From positions 1-64,000 of the forward strand of contig CAJOMN010000006.1 of NCBI GenBank assembly GCA_905235745.1: 64,000 nt of DNA. The letters run 5' to 3'. A program made the position numbers and the translations under genes. Shown piece after piece: positions 7,122 to 15,599 of the stretch. This stretch comes from an uncultured Lachnospiraceae bacterium. Its GTDB lineage: Bacteria; Bacillota; Clostridia; Lachnospirales; Lachnospiraceae. The stretch's first letter is position 1. Every line of letters starts with the position of its first letter. The notes under the pieces are model-generated. The model was not told the origin of the DNA and ran no database searches. It saw nothing but the letters and a program-made list of their open reading frames with translations.

Positions 7122-7955
7122 GTGAAGGATACATATCAGCTGAATACAGATGCTAAGCTTAAGGAAAAACTGGACAGGCTGGAAGAGTATATCAGAGGCC
7201 TGGGATCGCTTGCAGTGGGATTTTCCGGAGGTGTTGACTCGTCCTTCCTGCTCGCCGTGGCACATAATGTTCTCGGGGACAAAGCGATCGCCGTGACCGG
7301 TGCGGATTCCTCCGTTCCGGAGCGCGAGCTTAAGGAGGCAGCGGCTTTTTGCAGCGACAGAGGGATAAGGCATTTTGTATGTACTGTCGATCCGCTCAGG
7401 GAAGAGGGGTATCGCTTCAACAGTCCCGACAGATGCTATTTCTGCAAACGCGGCATATTTACGGAAATCAAACGGATTGCAGAAGAAAACGGCATTTCGT
7501 ATGTGGCGGAAGGCTCCAATATGGATGATCTGGGCGATTACAGGCCGGGTCTTAGAGCAGTTGAGGAATTATCTGTCATAAGTCCGCTAAGAGAAGCCCA
7601 ATTGTACAAGAAGGACATTCGTCTGCTGTCAAAGGAAATGGGGCTACCGACGTGGAGCAAGCCTGCCTATGCGTGCCTGGCATCAAGATTCGTGTACGGT
7701 GAAGAGATTACCGAAGAAAAGCTTCACATGATCGATCTTGCCGAGCAATACCTTATTGAACTCGGATTTTTTGAAGAGCGTGTCAGACTTCACGGCACAA
7801 TTGCAAGGATCGAAGTTCCGGCAAAGGATATAGAGAGGCTTGCATCTGACCGGATAAGAGAAGACGTGTACAGGAAATTCAAGGAAATAGGCTTTTCCTT
7901 TGTGACGATAGATATGCACGGATACAGTTTGGGGAGCATGAATGCGACACTCTGA
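7122..7955 (+). CDS. larE: LarE, ATP-dependent sacrificial sulfur transferase
   Basis: 277 residues from GTG 7122 (RBS GGAGAGGG 9 bases upstream). The N-terminal PP-loop SGGVDSSFLL binds ATP and AMPylates the substrate. RCYFCK and KPAYACLASRF match LarE; the Cys in ACLASR is probably the sulfur donor. LarE supplies two sulfurs to convert biscarboxylated nicotinic acid into the nickel-pincer cofactor precursor used by LarA-type racemases. LarB, LarC and LarA are not in this window, so the pathway must be completed elsewhere or this is a stand-alone LarE-like protein. Upstream genes are close and on the same strand. Confidence 0.88.
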   Translation: MKDTYQLNTDAKLKEKLDRLEEYIRGLGSLAVGFSGGVDSSFLLAVAHNVLGDKAIAVTGADSSVPERELKEAAAFCSDRGIRHFVCTVDPLREEGYRFNSPDRCYFCKRGIFTEIKRIAEENGISYVAEGSNMDDLGDYRPGLRAVEELSVISPLREAQLYKKDIRLLSKEMGLPTWSKPAYACLASRFVYGEEITEEKLHMIDLAEQYLIELGFFEERVRLHGTIARIEVPAKDIERLASDRIREDVYRKFKEIGFSFVTIDMHGYSLGSMNATL

Positions 7956-8016
7956 CCATGGCGGAGCGAAGCTTTTGCCGACAATATAAGTTTTTGTGTA
8001 TTTTTCCCAAAAGGTG

Positions 8017-8025
8017 TGATATAAT
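8017..8025 (+). promoter_or_regulatory. Extended -10 promoter of cheV
   Basis: TG-A-TATAAT (8017-8025) is a perfect extended -10 element. No good -35 is visible at the right distance. The leader is about 50 bases, with AGGTGA before the ATG at 8085. Confidence 0.55.
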
Positions 8026-8084
8026 GTTTTCGCTGGTTGGGTATAGAGATTCCCGTATGCAAATATTTCATATGAGGTGAATGT

Positions 8085-9005
8085 ATGGATAGCAAAATCT
8101 TATTGGAAAACGGTACTAACGAACTGGAGATACTGGAATTCAAGTTGGGTAATAATTCTTATGGGATAAATGTTGCCAAGATTCGTGAGATTATTACATA
8201 TCAGCCGGTTACGCCGGTTCCCAATGCACATCCTTCCGTTGAAGGAATCTTTATGCCGCGTGACAAAATGATCACTGCCATCAGTTTAAAGAATGCCCTT
8301 CAGATGGGTGATGAAGAAAGCAACGACGGGCTGTTTATCATTACGAACTTTAACAAACTTGATGTTGCTTTCCATGTAGATAGGGTTATGGGTATCCATC
8401 GGGTTAACTGGTCCGAAATAATCAAGCCTGATGCTACGGTTAATAATGAAGTTGAGGGCGTGTCGACAGGTATCGTCAAGTTTGATGACAGACTTGTTAT
8501 CATACTTGATTTTGAGAAGATAGTAACCGATATCAGCCCCGAGACAGGGCTTCGCATGACTGATCTGGAAGGACTCGGGGAGCGCGACAGAAGCAGCGTA
8601 CCGATCCTCATTGCCGAAGATTCACACCTTCTTAATAAGCTGATAAGCGATGCTCTTACTGCAGCAGGATATATCAATGTCAGGAGAACAGAGGACGGAC
8701 TTGAAGCGTGGAATTATATTCTTGAAGCCAAGGAAAAGGGCGAGCTTGAGAACAAGGTTCAGCTCGTCATCACCGATATCGAAATGCCTCAGATGGACGG
8801 TCACAGACTTACACATATGATCAAGACCGATGATGAACTCAAGAAGATCCCGGTTGTAATATTCTCATCGCTTGTTAATGAAGAGATGAGGGTCAAGGGT
8901 GAGGCTCTTGGCGCTAATGCACAGCTTAGCAAGCCCGAGATCGGAAACCTTGTTCATGTTGTTGATGAGCTCGTAAACAATGGAGTTGGTGAGGCGGCAG
9001 AATAA
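8085..9005 (+). CDS. cheV: CheV chemotaxis coupling protein
   Basis: 306 residues. Residues 12-155 are a CheW-like coupling domain (EILEFKLGNNSYGINVAKI), and residues 172-295 are a receiver domain with acidic pair E178/D179, phospho-acceptor Asp231 in ITDIEMPQMDG, and Lys in LSKPE. CheV links chemoreceptors to CheA and adjusts gain when phosphorylated. No cheA, cheY, cheW or receptor gene is in the window; the gene forms its own unit with a promoter and a strong terminator. The next gene carries FliM-like peptide motifs, which may link it to the receiver domain. Confidence 0.95.
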   Translation: MDSKILLENGTNELEILEFKLGNNSYGINVAKIREIITYQPVTPVPNAHPSVEGIFMPRDKMITAISLKNALQMGDEESNDGLFIITNFNKLDVAFHVDRVMGIHRVNWSEIIKPDATVNNEVEGVSTGIVKFDDRLVIILDFEKIVTDISPETGLRMTDLEGLGERDRSSVPILIAEDSHLLNKLISDALTAAGYINVRRTEDGLEAWNYILEAKEKGELENKVQLVITDIEMPQMDGHRLTHMIKTDDELKKIPVVIFSSLVNEEMRVKGEALGANAQLSKPEIGNLVHVVDELVNNGVGEAAE

Positions 9006-9030
9006 ATAACAAGTATTATCGAATGAATTA

Positions 9031-9066
9031 ACGGAGTCGGCTTTCGACTCCGTTTTCTTTTTTTTT
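9031..9066 (+). terminator. Rho-independent terminator after cheV
   Basis: ACGGAGTCG and CGACTCCGT form a perfect 9-bp stem with a GCTTT loop, followed by TTTTCTTTTTTTTT. Confidence 0.93.
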
Positions 9067-9153
9067 CAGTTGTTAGGACAGGCAAAATATGATAGTATAA
9101 ATTGATATTTTGTGTGTAATTAGGCAGTTATGGAAACGCATTAATAAAGTCAC

Positions 9154-9188
9154 TATCGTAAAAGAAATAATTATTTTCATTTACGATA
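9154..9188. promoter_or_regulatory. 35-bp dyad upstream of the acidic repeat protein
   Basis: TATCGTAAA (9154-9162) and TTTACGATA (9180-9188) are perfect inverted arms. The interior is also nearly symmetrical around AATAATTATT. No T-run follows, so it is not a terminator. Its place 49 bases before the start codon suggests an operator for a dimeric regulator or a structured 5' leader. No good -35/-10 pair could be fixed in 9067-9236. Confidence 0.5.
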
Positions 9189-9236
9189 CCAATAATAACT
9201 TTAAATCATATGTCGATCATCTGCCTTGGAGGATAT

Positions 9237-12200
9237 ATGGCACGGTCTACCGAAGATTATTTAGATAGTTTATTAAGGCAGGCGATGGGTATTCCCGAGC
9301 CTGAACCGGAGAGAGAGGATATACTGGCAGCAGCTGACGGATTGACCGGATCCAATTCGGCGATCCTCGGAAATGCTTACGATCAGAATGCCTCATTTAC
9401 CAATGAAGGCGAGATCGAGATTCCGGTGGAAGCAGCGGCTCCGTCCGAACCCGAATATAATCTGCCCAATGAAAATGCCCCGGATGCAATTTCTGCGGAT
9501 ATGATGCCGGATTCGGATGCGCCTGTGGCAATGGGTTTATCATCTGATATTCCGTCAGATACTTTGGAAGAAGCGTATGATGCCGTCATCGAGCCGGAGC
9601 CGGTCATAGAGAGTGAGCCGAAACCTGTTATAGAGAGCGAGCCTGAGTTTGTTCAGATTCCGGACGGACCGGTATTTGAACAGGATGATAATCTTGACAT
9701 CTTGTCTGCTCCGATACTCGAAGAGCCTGCAGTCGAGGCACCGATAATTGAAGAGCCTGTAATCGAGGCACCGATAATTGAAGAGCCTGTAATCGAGGCA
9801 CCGATAATTGAAGAGCCTATAATTGAGGAGCCGATTATCGAAGAGCCTGTAATCGAGGCACCGATAATTGAAGAGCCTATAATTGAGGAGCCGATTATCG
9901 AGGAGCCCATAATTGAGGAACCCGTAATCGAAGAGCCCACAGTCGAGGCTCCTGTAATTGAAGAACCGATAATTGAAGAACCAATAATTGAGGAGCCTGC
10001 AGCTCCCGCAATAACAATAGATGATCTTGATCCGAATGATAGTTCCAAAGCGCTTGATGCCGATATGATAGCCGCACTGTTTGCAAGCGCTAATGCAGAG
10101 GAATCTGCACCTGAAGAACCTGTAGCGGAGGAATCTGTACCCGAAGAAGAGGTTGCGGAGGAATCTGTACCCGAGGAAGAAGCAGTAGCGGAGGAACCTG
10201 TTCCCGAAGAAGCAGTAGTGGAAGAATCTGTACCTGAGGAAGCAGCGCCGGGCGAAGATTCTGCCGATGAGGAAACAGCGGTAGAAGAGCCTGTAATTGA
10301 GGAGTCTGCAGCTCCCGCAATAACAATAGATGATCTTGATCCGAATGATAGTTCGAAAGCGCTTGATGCCGATATGATAGCCGCATTGTTTGCAAGCGCT
10401 AATGCAGAGGAACCTGCACCTGAAGAACCGGCTGCGGAGGAACATGCCCCCGAGGAAGAAACAGCCGCGGAGGAATCTGCACCTGAGGAAGGAGAAGCAG
10501 CAGCAGAAGAATCTGTGCCCGAAGAACCGGTTGCGGAGGAACCTGTGACTGAGGAAGAAGCAGCAGCAGAAGAACCTGCGCCCGAAGAACCGGTTGCGGA
10601 GGAATCTGCACCTGAAGAAGAGGCTGCGGAAGAGCCTGCTTCTGAAGAACAATCATCGGGTGAGTCTCTTAGCCAGGATGAGATAGAAGCTCTGCTTGCC
10701 GGAGAGGAATCCCAGCTTGAAGAGATCAGCATCCCGGATGAGGAACAGGAAGATACGCCGCTGATGGCTGATCAGGAGATAAGTGATCTTTTGTCTGCGC
10801 TTGACGGATTATCCGGAACCGGCGCAGAAGAAGAGACAGCGGAAGAAGATACGACAGAAGAGAGCGCGGCAGCGGATGAGGTTTCAACGGAAAACTCCTC
10901 CGGTGAAGAATCCCCGCAGGAAGAGGCGGTCGATTCCGGTGTGGATCTTGGCGGAATAGACATGTTTGATACAGATCTGTCCGCAATGCTTGATGATGTT
11001 ACAAGTTCCGTTGAGTCAGACGTGTCAGGAGAGTCAGCCGATGCTTCGGACGGGAGCGACCTTAATGATCTTCTCGGAGCGCTTGATGATGCCTCCGGAG
11101 ATCTGTCGGATATAGGAGATATGCTCGGCAAGGACGAGAATTCAGAACTTGTCGATCCGAATACGGAGACTGCCGAAGCACTCTTTGCATCCGATTCGGA
11201 AGAGGATCTGTTTAATATAGACAATCTGATCGATGAAGAGGAAGAGACCGATAAAGGCCGGAAAAAGAAGAAAAAGAAGGCAGGCCGGCGCGGGAAGAAT
11301 AAGAAGAAAGGAAATGTTGAGGATCTCGGATATGGCGAAATGCTTGTAGATCCTGACGTTTTTGATATTCCGGAAGAAGGAGAGGAAGATACAGCCAGAG
11401 AAAAGAAGCCGGGATTTTTCGCAACGCTTTTTGCAAAACTGTTCGAGGAAGTAGAGGATGAAGAGGATACTTCGGGAATTGAGCAGAGCGCCGTTGAGAT
11501 AGCACAGGAGGGCGCCGCGGAGAACGAATCCATCCTCTCCGAACTTGATGAAGAAGATTCCGGAGATAAGAATAAGGGCAAGAAAGAAAAGAAGAAGAAA
11601 GACAAAAAAGACAAGAAGGACAAGAAAGGCAAAAAGGGCGACAAAGGCGGCGATTCCGAGGACGAAGAAGGAGAAGAAGCTTCCGGGGCTAAAAAGAAGG
11701 AAAAGAAAAAAGAAAAGAAGAAGAAGGAAAAACTTCCGGAAGTTCCGGGCAAAAAGCTCCCGAAAAAGAAAGTCGTTGCCATTGCGCTTTTGGCACTTAC
11801 GATCGGAATAGTAGTTACGGTACTTGCTTTTGCCATTCCGTATTCACGGGATATCAGCAAAGCCAAGAAGTTCTATACAACCGGCGAATATCAGAAAACA
11901 TATGAATACATGCGCGGCCATATGCTTACGAAAGACGATAAGGTTCTGTATGACAGAACAACTACATTGCTGCGCGTCAAGAGACCATATGATTCCTATC
12001 AGAACTACATGAAGCTCGGATACCGGATGGAGGCTTTAAACGCGCTCGTACAGGGCGTTCAGATGATCGATACATATGCGGAGGATGCTGCAAGACTCGG
12101 AATCAACGATAAATACTCCAAGCAGTCGAGACTGATATATGATGAACTGTATAATACATTCGGTGTAACCGTTGACAGGGCAAGGTCATGGATAGCGCTT

Positions 12201-12341
12201 GAGGGCACTGCTGATTATACACGGGAGCTATACGAATGTCTCCTTGACACATCGGGTATGCGTGATGAGCAGACTCTTCCGGAGGATGATTCGCCGGGGT
12301 CGGAAAATCCGATAATCAATGCAGAGGAGAATGATCTGTGA
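9237..12341 (+). CDS. Giant acidic repeat membrane protein with FliM-like motifs
   Basis: 1034 residues from ATG 9237 (GGAGG just upstream; the ATG at 9210 has no RBS). Residues ~162-255 are EEPIIEEP-type repeats. A 34-residue block beginning APAITIDDLDPNDSSKALD occurs at 256-289 and 359-392, separated by Glu/Pro/Ala-rich repeats. SLSQDEIEALL (477-487) closely matches the FliM/FliY N-terminal motif that binds CheY; MADQEISDLL (510-519) and the ADMIAALFASAN parts of both blocks are looser matches. Lys-rich blocks follow, then one membrane span (~846-866), then a helical C-terminal domain of ~165 residues resembling a TPR fold (ADAPTER-like YTTGEYQKTYEYM). The likely topology is a long disordered cytoplasmic arm with the helical domain outside. 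It directly follows cheV. Function unknown; a scaffold for chemotaxis regulators is an inference. Confidence 0.8.
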   Translation: MARSTEDYLDSLLRQAMGIPEPEPEREDILAAADGLTGSNSAILGNAYDQNASFTNEGEIEIPVEAAAPSEPEYNLPNENAPDAISADMMPDSDAPVAMGLSSDIPSDTLEEAYDAVIEPEPVIESEPKPVIESEPEFVQIPDGPVFEQDDNLDILSAPILEEPAVEAPIIEEPVIEAPIIEEPVIEAPIIEEPIIEEPIIEEPVIEAPIIEEPIIEEPIIEEPIIEEPVIEEPTVEAPVIEEPIIEEPIIEEPAAPAITIDDLDPNDSSKALDADMIAALFASANAEESAPEEPVAEESVPEEEVAEESVPEEEAVAEEPVPEEAVVEESVPEEAAPGEDSADEETAVEEPVIEESAAPAITIDDLDPNDSSKALDADMIAALFASANAEEPAPEEPAAEEHAPEEETAAEESAPEEGEAAAEESVPEEPVAEEPVTEEEAAAEEPAPEEPVAEESAPEEEAAEEPASEEQSSGESLSQDEIEALLAGEESQLEEISIPDEEQEDTPLMADQEISDLLSALDGLSGTGAEEETAEEDTTEESAAADEVSTENSSGEESPQEEAVDSGVDLGGIDMFDTDLSAMLDDVTSSVESDVSGESADASDGSDLNDLLGALDDASGDLSDIGDMLGKDENSELVDPNTETAEALFASDSEEDLFNIDNLIDEEEETDKGRKKKKKKAGRRGKNKKKGNVEDLGYGEMLVDPDVFDIPEEGEEDTAREKKPGFFATLFAKLFEEVEDEEDTSGIEQSAVEIAQEGAAENESILSELDEEDSGDKNKGKKEKKKKDKKDKKDKKGKKGDKGGDSEDEEGEEASGAKKKEKKKEKKKKEKLPEVPGKKLPKKKVVAIALLALTIGIVVTVLAFAIPYSRDISKAKKFYTTGEYQKTYEYMRGHMLTKDDKVLYDRTTTLLRVKRPYDSYQNYMKLGYRMEALNALVQGVQMIDTYAEDAARLGINDKYSKQSRLIYDELYNTFGVTVDRARSWIALEGTADYTRELYECLLDTSGMRDEQTLPEDDSPGSENPIINAEENDL
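9998..10412 (+). repeat. Two near-identical 106-bp copies, 309 bp apart, inside the acidic protein gene
   Basis: 9998-10103 and 10307-10412 differ at only a few bases (for example tcc/tcg in the AGTTC.AAA stretch, and cactg/cattg). Between and around them lie Glu-Glu-Pro coding repeats, preceded at ~9720-9995 by tandem GAAGAGCC-type units. Such repeats can expand or contract by slippage or recombination, so length may vary between strains. Confidence 0.85.
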
Positions 12342-12943
12342 TCGCTGTTATAGATTATGATGCCGGCAATATGCAAAGCGTTGTAAAGGCACTGGAGTAT
12401 TTGGATCAGGAGCCCGTCATCACTGCTGATGCGCAGACTATAATGAGCGCCGACAAGGTAATCCTGCCGGGAGTCGGATCATTCGGCGATGCAATGAACA
12501 AGCTGAACGGACTTGGTCTTACCGGTGTCATCCATGATGTGATATCAAAAGGCACCCCTTTTCTCGGGATATGCCTTGGGCTCCAGCTGCTGTTCGAGTC
12601 TAGCGAAGAGTCCCCGCTTGCAGAAGGGCTGGGCATTTTAAAAGGAAAAATCCGTAAAATACCGGCCGGTGAATACAGGAAGATCCCGCATATGGGATGG
12701 AATTCGATCACTTATCCCAATAAGGGAAGATTGTTTGCGGGAATAGACGAAGGCTCATACGTTTATTTCGTCCATTCCTATTATCTGGAGGCGGCCGACA
12801 GAAGCATCGTTACCGCGTCCTCAGAATACAATGTTTCGATAGACGCGTCGGTCGAGCACGGCAATGTGTTCGCCTGTCAGTTTCATCCGGAAAAGAGCGG
12901 AACGGTGGGACTTCGTATACTCGGCAATTTTATTGATCTGTAG
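12338..12943 (+). CDS. hisH: Imidazole glycerol phosphate synthase, glutaminase subunit HisH
   Basis: 201 residues from GTG 12338, which overlaps the previous stop (GTGA) with GAGGAG upstream. It is a class I glutamine amidotransferase with nucleophile Cys79 in GICLG and His-Glu in FHPEKS. It releases ammonia from glutamine and channels it to HisF, making imidazole glycerol phosphate and AICAR in histidine synthesis. HisF follows 10 bases later. No other his genes are near, so this pair is separated from the rest of the pathway. Confidence 0.95.
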   Translation: MIAVIDYDAGNMQSVVKALEYLDQEPVITADAQTIMSADKVILPGVGSFGDAMNKLNGLGLTGVIHDVISKGTPFLGICLGLQLLFESSEESPLAEGLGILKGKIRKIPAGEYRKIPHMGWNSITYPNKGRLFAGIDEGSYVYFVHSYYLEAADRSIVTASSEYNVSIDASVEHGNVFACQFHPEKSGTVGLRILGNFIDL

Positions 12944-12953
12944 ACAGAATCGT

Positions 12954-13718
12954 ATGTACACCAAGAGAATAATCCCGTGCCTTGATGTAAACTGCGGAAG
13001 GGTTGTTAAGGGAGTGAATTTTGTCAATTTAAGAGATGCCGGAGATCCGGTCGACATCGCGGCGGCTTATGATAAGGCCGGGGCGGATGAGCTTGTGTTT
13101 CTCGATATCACGGCGTCTTCCGACAATCGCCGGACCGTGGATGATATGGTAGCTGCGGTGGCTCAGACAGTCTTCATACCTTTTACGGTTGGAGGCGGCA
13201 TCAGGAGTGTTGATGATTTCAGGCGTTTGCTCCGGGAAGGGGCCGATAAGATTTCGGTCAATTCCGCTGCCATAATGAATCCTGATCTTATATCCGATGC
13301 TGCTGACAAATTCGGCAGCCAGTGTGTTGTTGTTGCGATAGATGCCAGGAGGCGCCCCGACGGGAGCGGCTGGACCATATACAAGAACGGCGGAAGAGTC
13401 GATATGGGTATTGATGCCGTAGAGTGGGCTATGAAGGCGGAAGAGCTCGGAGCGGGAGAAATCCTTCTTACAAGCATGGATGCTGACGGGACAAAAGCGG
13501 GCTTTGATATCGACCTTACGAGAACGATATCGGAGAATGTCGGGATTCCGGTCATTGCCAGCGGAGGAGCCGGAAGATGCGAACATTTCAGGGATGTGCT
13601 GACGGAAGGGGCTGCGGATGCGGCGCTTGCCGCTTCGCTGTTTCATTACAGGGAGCTTGAGATAAGTGATCTGAAAGAGTACCTTAACGAGTGCGGTATT
13701 TCCGTAAGGAGAATATGA
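12954..13718 (+). CDS. hisF: Imidazole glycerol phosphate synthase, cyclase subunit HisF
   Basis: 254 residues. ATG 12954 is chosen because [12 protein letters not shown] is the family start; a longer frame from 12864 would run through hisH. A TIM barrel with catalytic Asp11 (CLDV) and Asp130 (VAIDA), both at canonical positions, and phosphate-binding GGGIRS and ASGGAG. No Shine-Dalgarno is visible before it, so translation probably depends on coupling to hisH, which ends 10 bases upstream. It joins PRFAR with ammonia from HisH. Confidence 0.95.
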   Translation: MYTKRIIPCLDVNCGRVVKGVNFVNLRDAGDPVDIAAAYDKAGADELVFLDITASSDNRRTVDDMVAAVAQTVFIPFTVGGGIRSVDDFRRLLREGADKISVNSAAIMNPDLISDAADKFGSQCVVVAIDARRRPDGSGWTIYKNGGRVDMGIDAVEWAMKAEELGAGEILLTSMDADGTKAGFDIDLTRTISENVGIPVIASGGAGRCEHFRDVLTEGAADAALAASLFHYRELEISDLKEYLNECGISVRRI

Positions 13719-13719
13719 A

Positions 13720-14379
13720 TTGATTGATAACGACTGGCTTGAACCGTTATCGGCTGAGTTTGGGAAGCCATATTACGCAAGTCTATACAAATTTGTCAAT
13801 GATGAATACAACAGATATACGATATACCCGAAAAAGCAGGATGTATTTGCCGCATATTCAAGAACGCCGCTTGCAAAAGTCAAAGTTCTGATATTGGGGC
13901 AGGATCCGTATCATGAGCCGGGTCAGGCTCACGGTCTGTGCTTTTCGGTTAATCCCGGAGTGGATATTCCGCCGAGTCTTGCCAATATCTTCAAGGAGCT
14001 CCATGATGATATCGGGTGCGATATACCTGACAGCGGGAGCCTTATAAAGTGGGCAGATCAGGGTGTGATGCTTCTCAATACGGTTCTTACGGTAAGAGCA
14101 CATCAGGCCAATTCACATCAGGGAAAAGGATGGGAACAGTTTACGGATGCGACGATCGCTGCGCTGAACAGACAGGATCGCCCGATAGTATATATGCTCT
14201 GGGGCAGATCTGCCCGGAAGAAGGCCGCAATGCTCAATAATCCCAAGCAGCTTGTTCTCGAAGCGGCACACCCGAGTCCGTTATCCGCATACAACGGGTT
14301 CTTCGGATGCAGACATTTTTCGCAGGCAAATGATTACCTTGCTGCCAACGGGGAAGAGCCGATAGATTGGAGTTTGTAG
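13720..14379 (+). CDS. ung: Uracil-DNA glycosylase, family 1
   Basis: 219 residues from TTG 13720, which has TAAGGAG 8 bases upstream; it starts just after the hisF stop. It contains the water-activating loop GQDPYHEPGQAHGL, the uracil-binding region LLNTVLTVR, and the DNA-intercalating loop HPSPLSAY with the catalytic His. It removes uracil from DNA to start base-excision repair. Length and motifs are normal. Confidence 0.97.
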   Translation: MIDNDWLEPLSAEFGKPYYASLYKFVNDEYNRYTIYPKKQDVFAAYSRTPLAKVKVLILGQDPYHEPGQAHGLCFSVNPGVDIPPSLANIFKELHDDIGCDIPDSGSLIKWADQGVMLLNTVLTVRAHQANSHQGKGWEQFTDATIAALNRQDRPIVYMLWGRSARKKAAMLNNPKQLVLEAAHPSPLSAYNGFFGCRHFSQANDYLAANGEEPIDWSL

Positions 14380-14400
14380 ACAGGAGGGGGCTATTGCTTT

Positions 14401-15567
14401 ATGACTCATAAGGAGGCGATGATCCTCAGGATATTCGTCGGTGCTGTGCTTGTTGCTGCGCTGCTGTTCGGAACCTATTACTATTCCAGCTACAAGTCGA
14501 CGGCAAATGAGGTTGCCGATCTGATAAATAAGGGAAATGCCTATATGGATGCAGAATGCTATCCCGAGGCGGTAGAGTGTTATGAGAGGGCACTTGAGCA
14601 TGAAGAAGGGGATGATAGGATAAGGTCTGCGATCGTTAAAGCGTACATGTCAATGGCGACGCAGTACGGAGACAGCGATGAAGCGATCATCTGCTACGAG
14701 AATGCCATTTCGATCAATCCCGACAACAAAACAGCATATTGGAGCATTGCCAATATATATGAGGGCCGCGGCGATGAGGATACGATGCTTGAGGTTCTCC
14801 ACAAGGGATTTGAAGACACGGGCGACGAATCAATGAATGCCAAGGTATTTGCTATCGAGGAAGAGCGCGCGCGGATACAGGCGGAAGAGGAAGCAAGGAT
14901 TGCCGAAGAGGAAGCAAAACGGGCCGAGGAAGAGGCAAGGGCAGCGATGCTCGATCCGCTCAAGGAGCTGTTTGCCGCCGAAGACTATGATTCCCTTAAA
15001 GATAAACTCCGTGAAGATGAATATGTAGCATTTGCGGAAGAAGTCATAGGGGATAATTCCTATTATTCCGGAGATTACGATATAGACGGCCGAAGGGAAG
15101 GCTATGGTGTCGCCCTGTATGAGAACGGTTATTTCTATTACGGACAGTTTCATGAAGATATGCGCAGCGGGCACGGAGTACTGATGCGCGCGAGCTATCC
15201 CGAATCATCCTCGATCGGATCGTTTATATATGACGGTGAATGGTCTGATGATATGCCGAACGGGGAAGGCAAGGCAACGTCCAACTATTATAAGGACAGG
15301 ATCTCGGCATCCGATTTTGCCACGAAGGAGATATCGGGGAACTATACGAACGGACTTGAGGACGGCACAATGACGCTGACCGGCGTAAAACGCAGCGGGG
15401 AAAAGCGTACATTCAAGTATACGGCAAAGGACGGCATAGCCGAACGGTCAAGCAATGACAACTCGGGTGTCAAGGGTCAGTATATAATCGCCCAGACTGA
15501 CGATAAGAGTGAAAGCCTTACAAGCGACGGCTCAGAACGCGGCGTTGAAGGATTTATAGGGGAATAA
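14401..15567 (+). CDS. Membrane-anchored TPR and MORN-repeat protein
   Basis: 388 residues, with RBS AGGAGGGG. Residues ~9-29 form a single N-terminal membrane anchor. TPR-like helices follow (NKGNAYMDAECYPEAVECYE, then EAIICYENAISINPDNKTAYW), then an Arg/Glu/Ala coiled segment (~150-185). The C-terminal half has MORN-type repeats (YYGQFHEDMRSGHGV, YDGEWSDDMPNGEG, then a divergent YTNGLEDGTM). The bulk of the protein should face outward. TPR and MORN modules both make protein or lipid contacts; no enzyme is present. It lies 21 bases after ung and 32 before lysA. Function unknown. Confidence 0.85.
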   Translation: MTHKEAMILRIFVGAVLVAALLFGTYYYSSYKSTANEVADLINKGNAYMDAECYPEAVECYERALEHEEGDDRIRSAIVKAYMSMATQYGDSDEAIICYENAISINPDNKTAYWSIANIYEGRGDEDTMLEVLHKGFEDTGDESMNAKVFAIEEERARIQAEEEARIAEEEAKRAEEEARAAMLDPLKELFAAEDYDSLKDKLREDEYVAFAEEVIGDNSYYSGDYDIDGRREGYGVALYENGYFYYGQFHEDMRSGHGVLMRASYPESSSIGSFIYDGEWSDDMPNGEGKATSNYYKDRISASDFATKEISGNYTNGLEDGTMTLTGVKRSGEKRTFKYTAKDGIAERSSNDNSGVKGQYIIAQTDDKSESLTSDGSERGVEGFIGE

Positions 15568-15599
15568 AACAGAATGTTCAGGATTACAGGAGATCGGAA

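Noticed and set aside
9720..9995. Regularly spaced short repeats that might look like a CRISPR array
   Set aside because: The repeats are in frame, code for EEPIIEEP-type units and have no unique spacers of constant length.
9555..10732. Long minus-strand reading frames opposite the acidic repeat protein
   Set aside because: They mirror the GAA/GAG-rich repeats of the plus strand, have Ser- or Leu-only composition and no RBS. They are shadows.
10772..11866. Minus-strand frame of 364 codons rich in Ser and Phe
   Set aside because: Antisense of the Lys/Glu-rich coding region; composition is an artefact of GAA and AAG codons.
12864..12953. Upstream extension of hisF
   Set aside because: It lies wholly within hisH, and the conserved HisF start is at 12954.
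15568..15599. Lysine riboswitch before lysA
   Set aside because: Only 32 bases separate lysA from the previous gene; there is no room for the aptamer.
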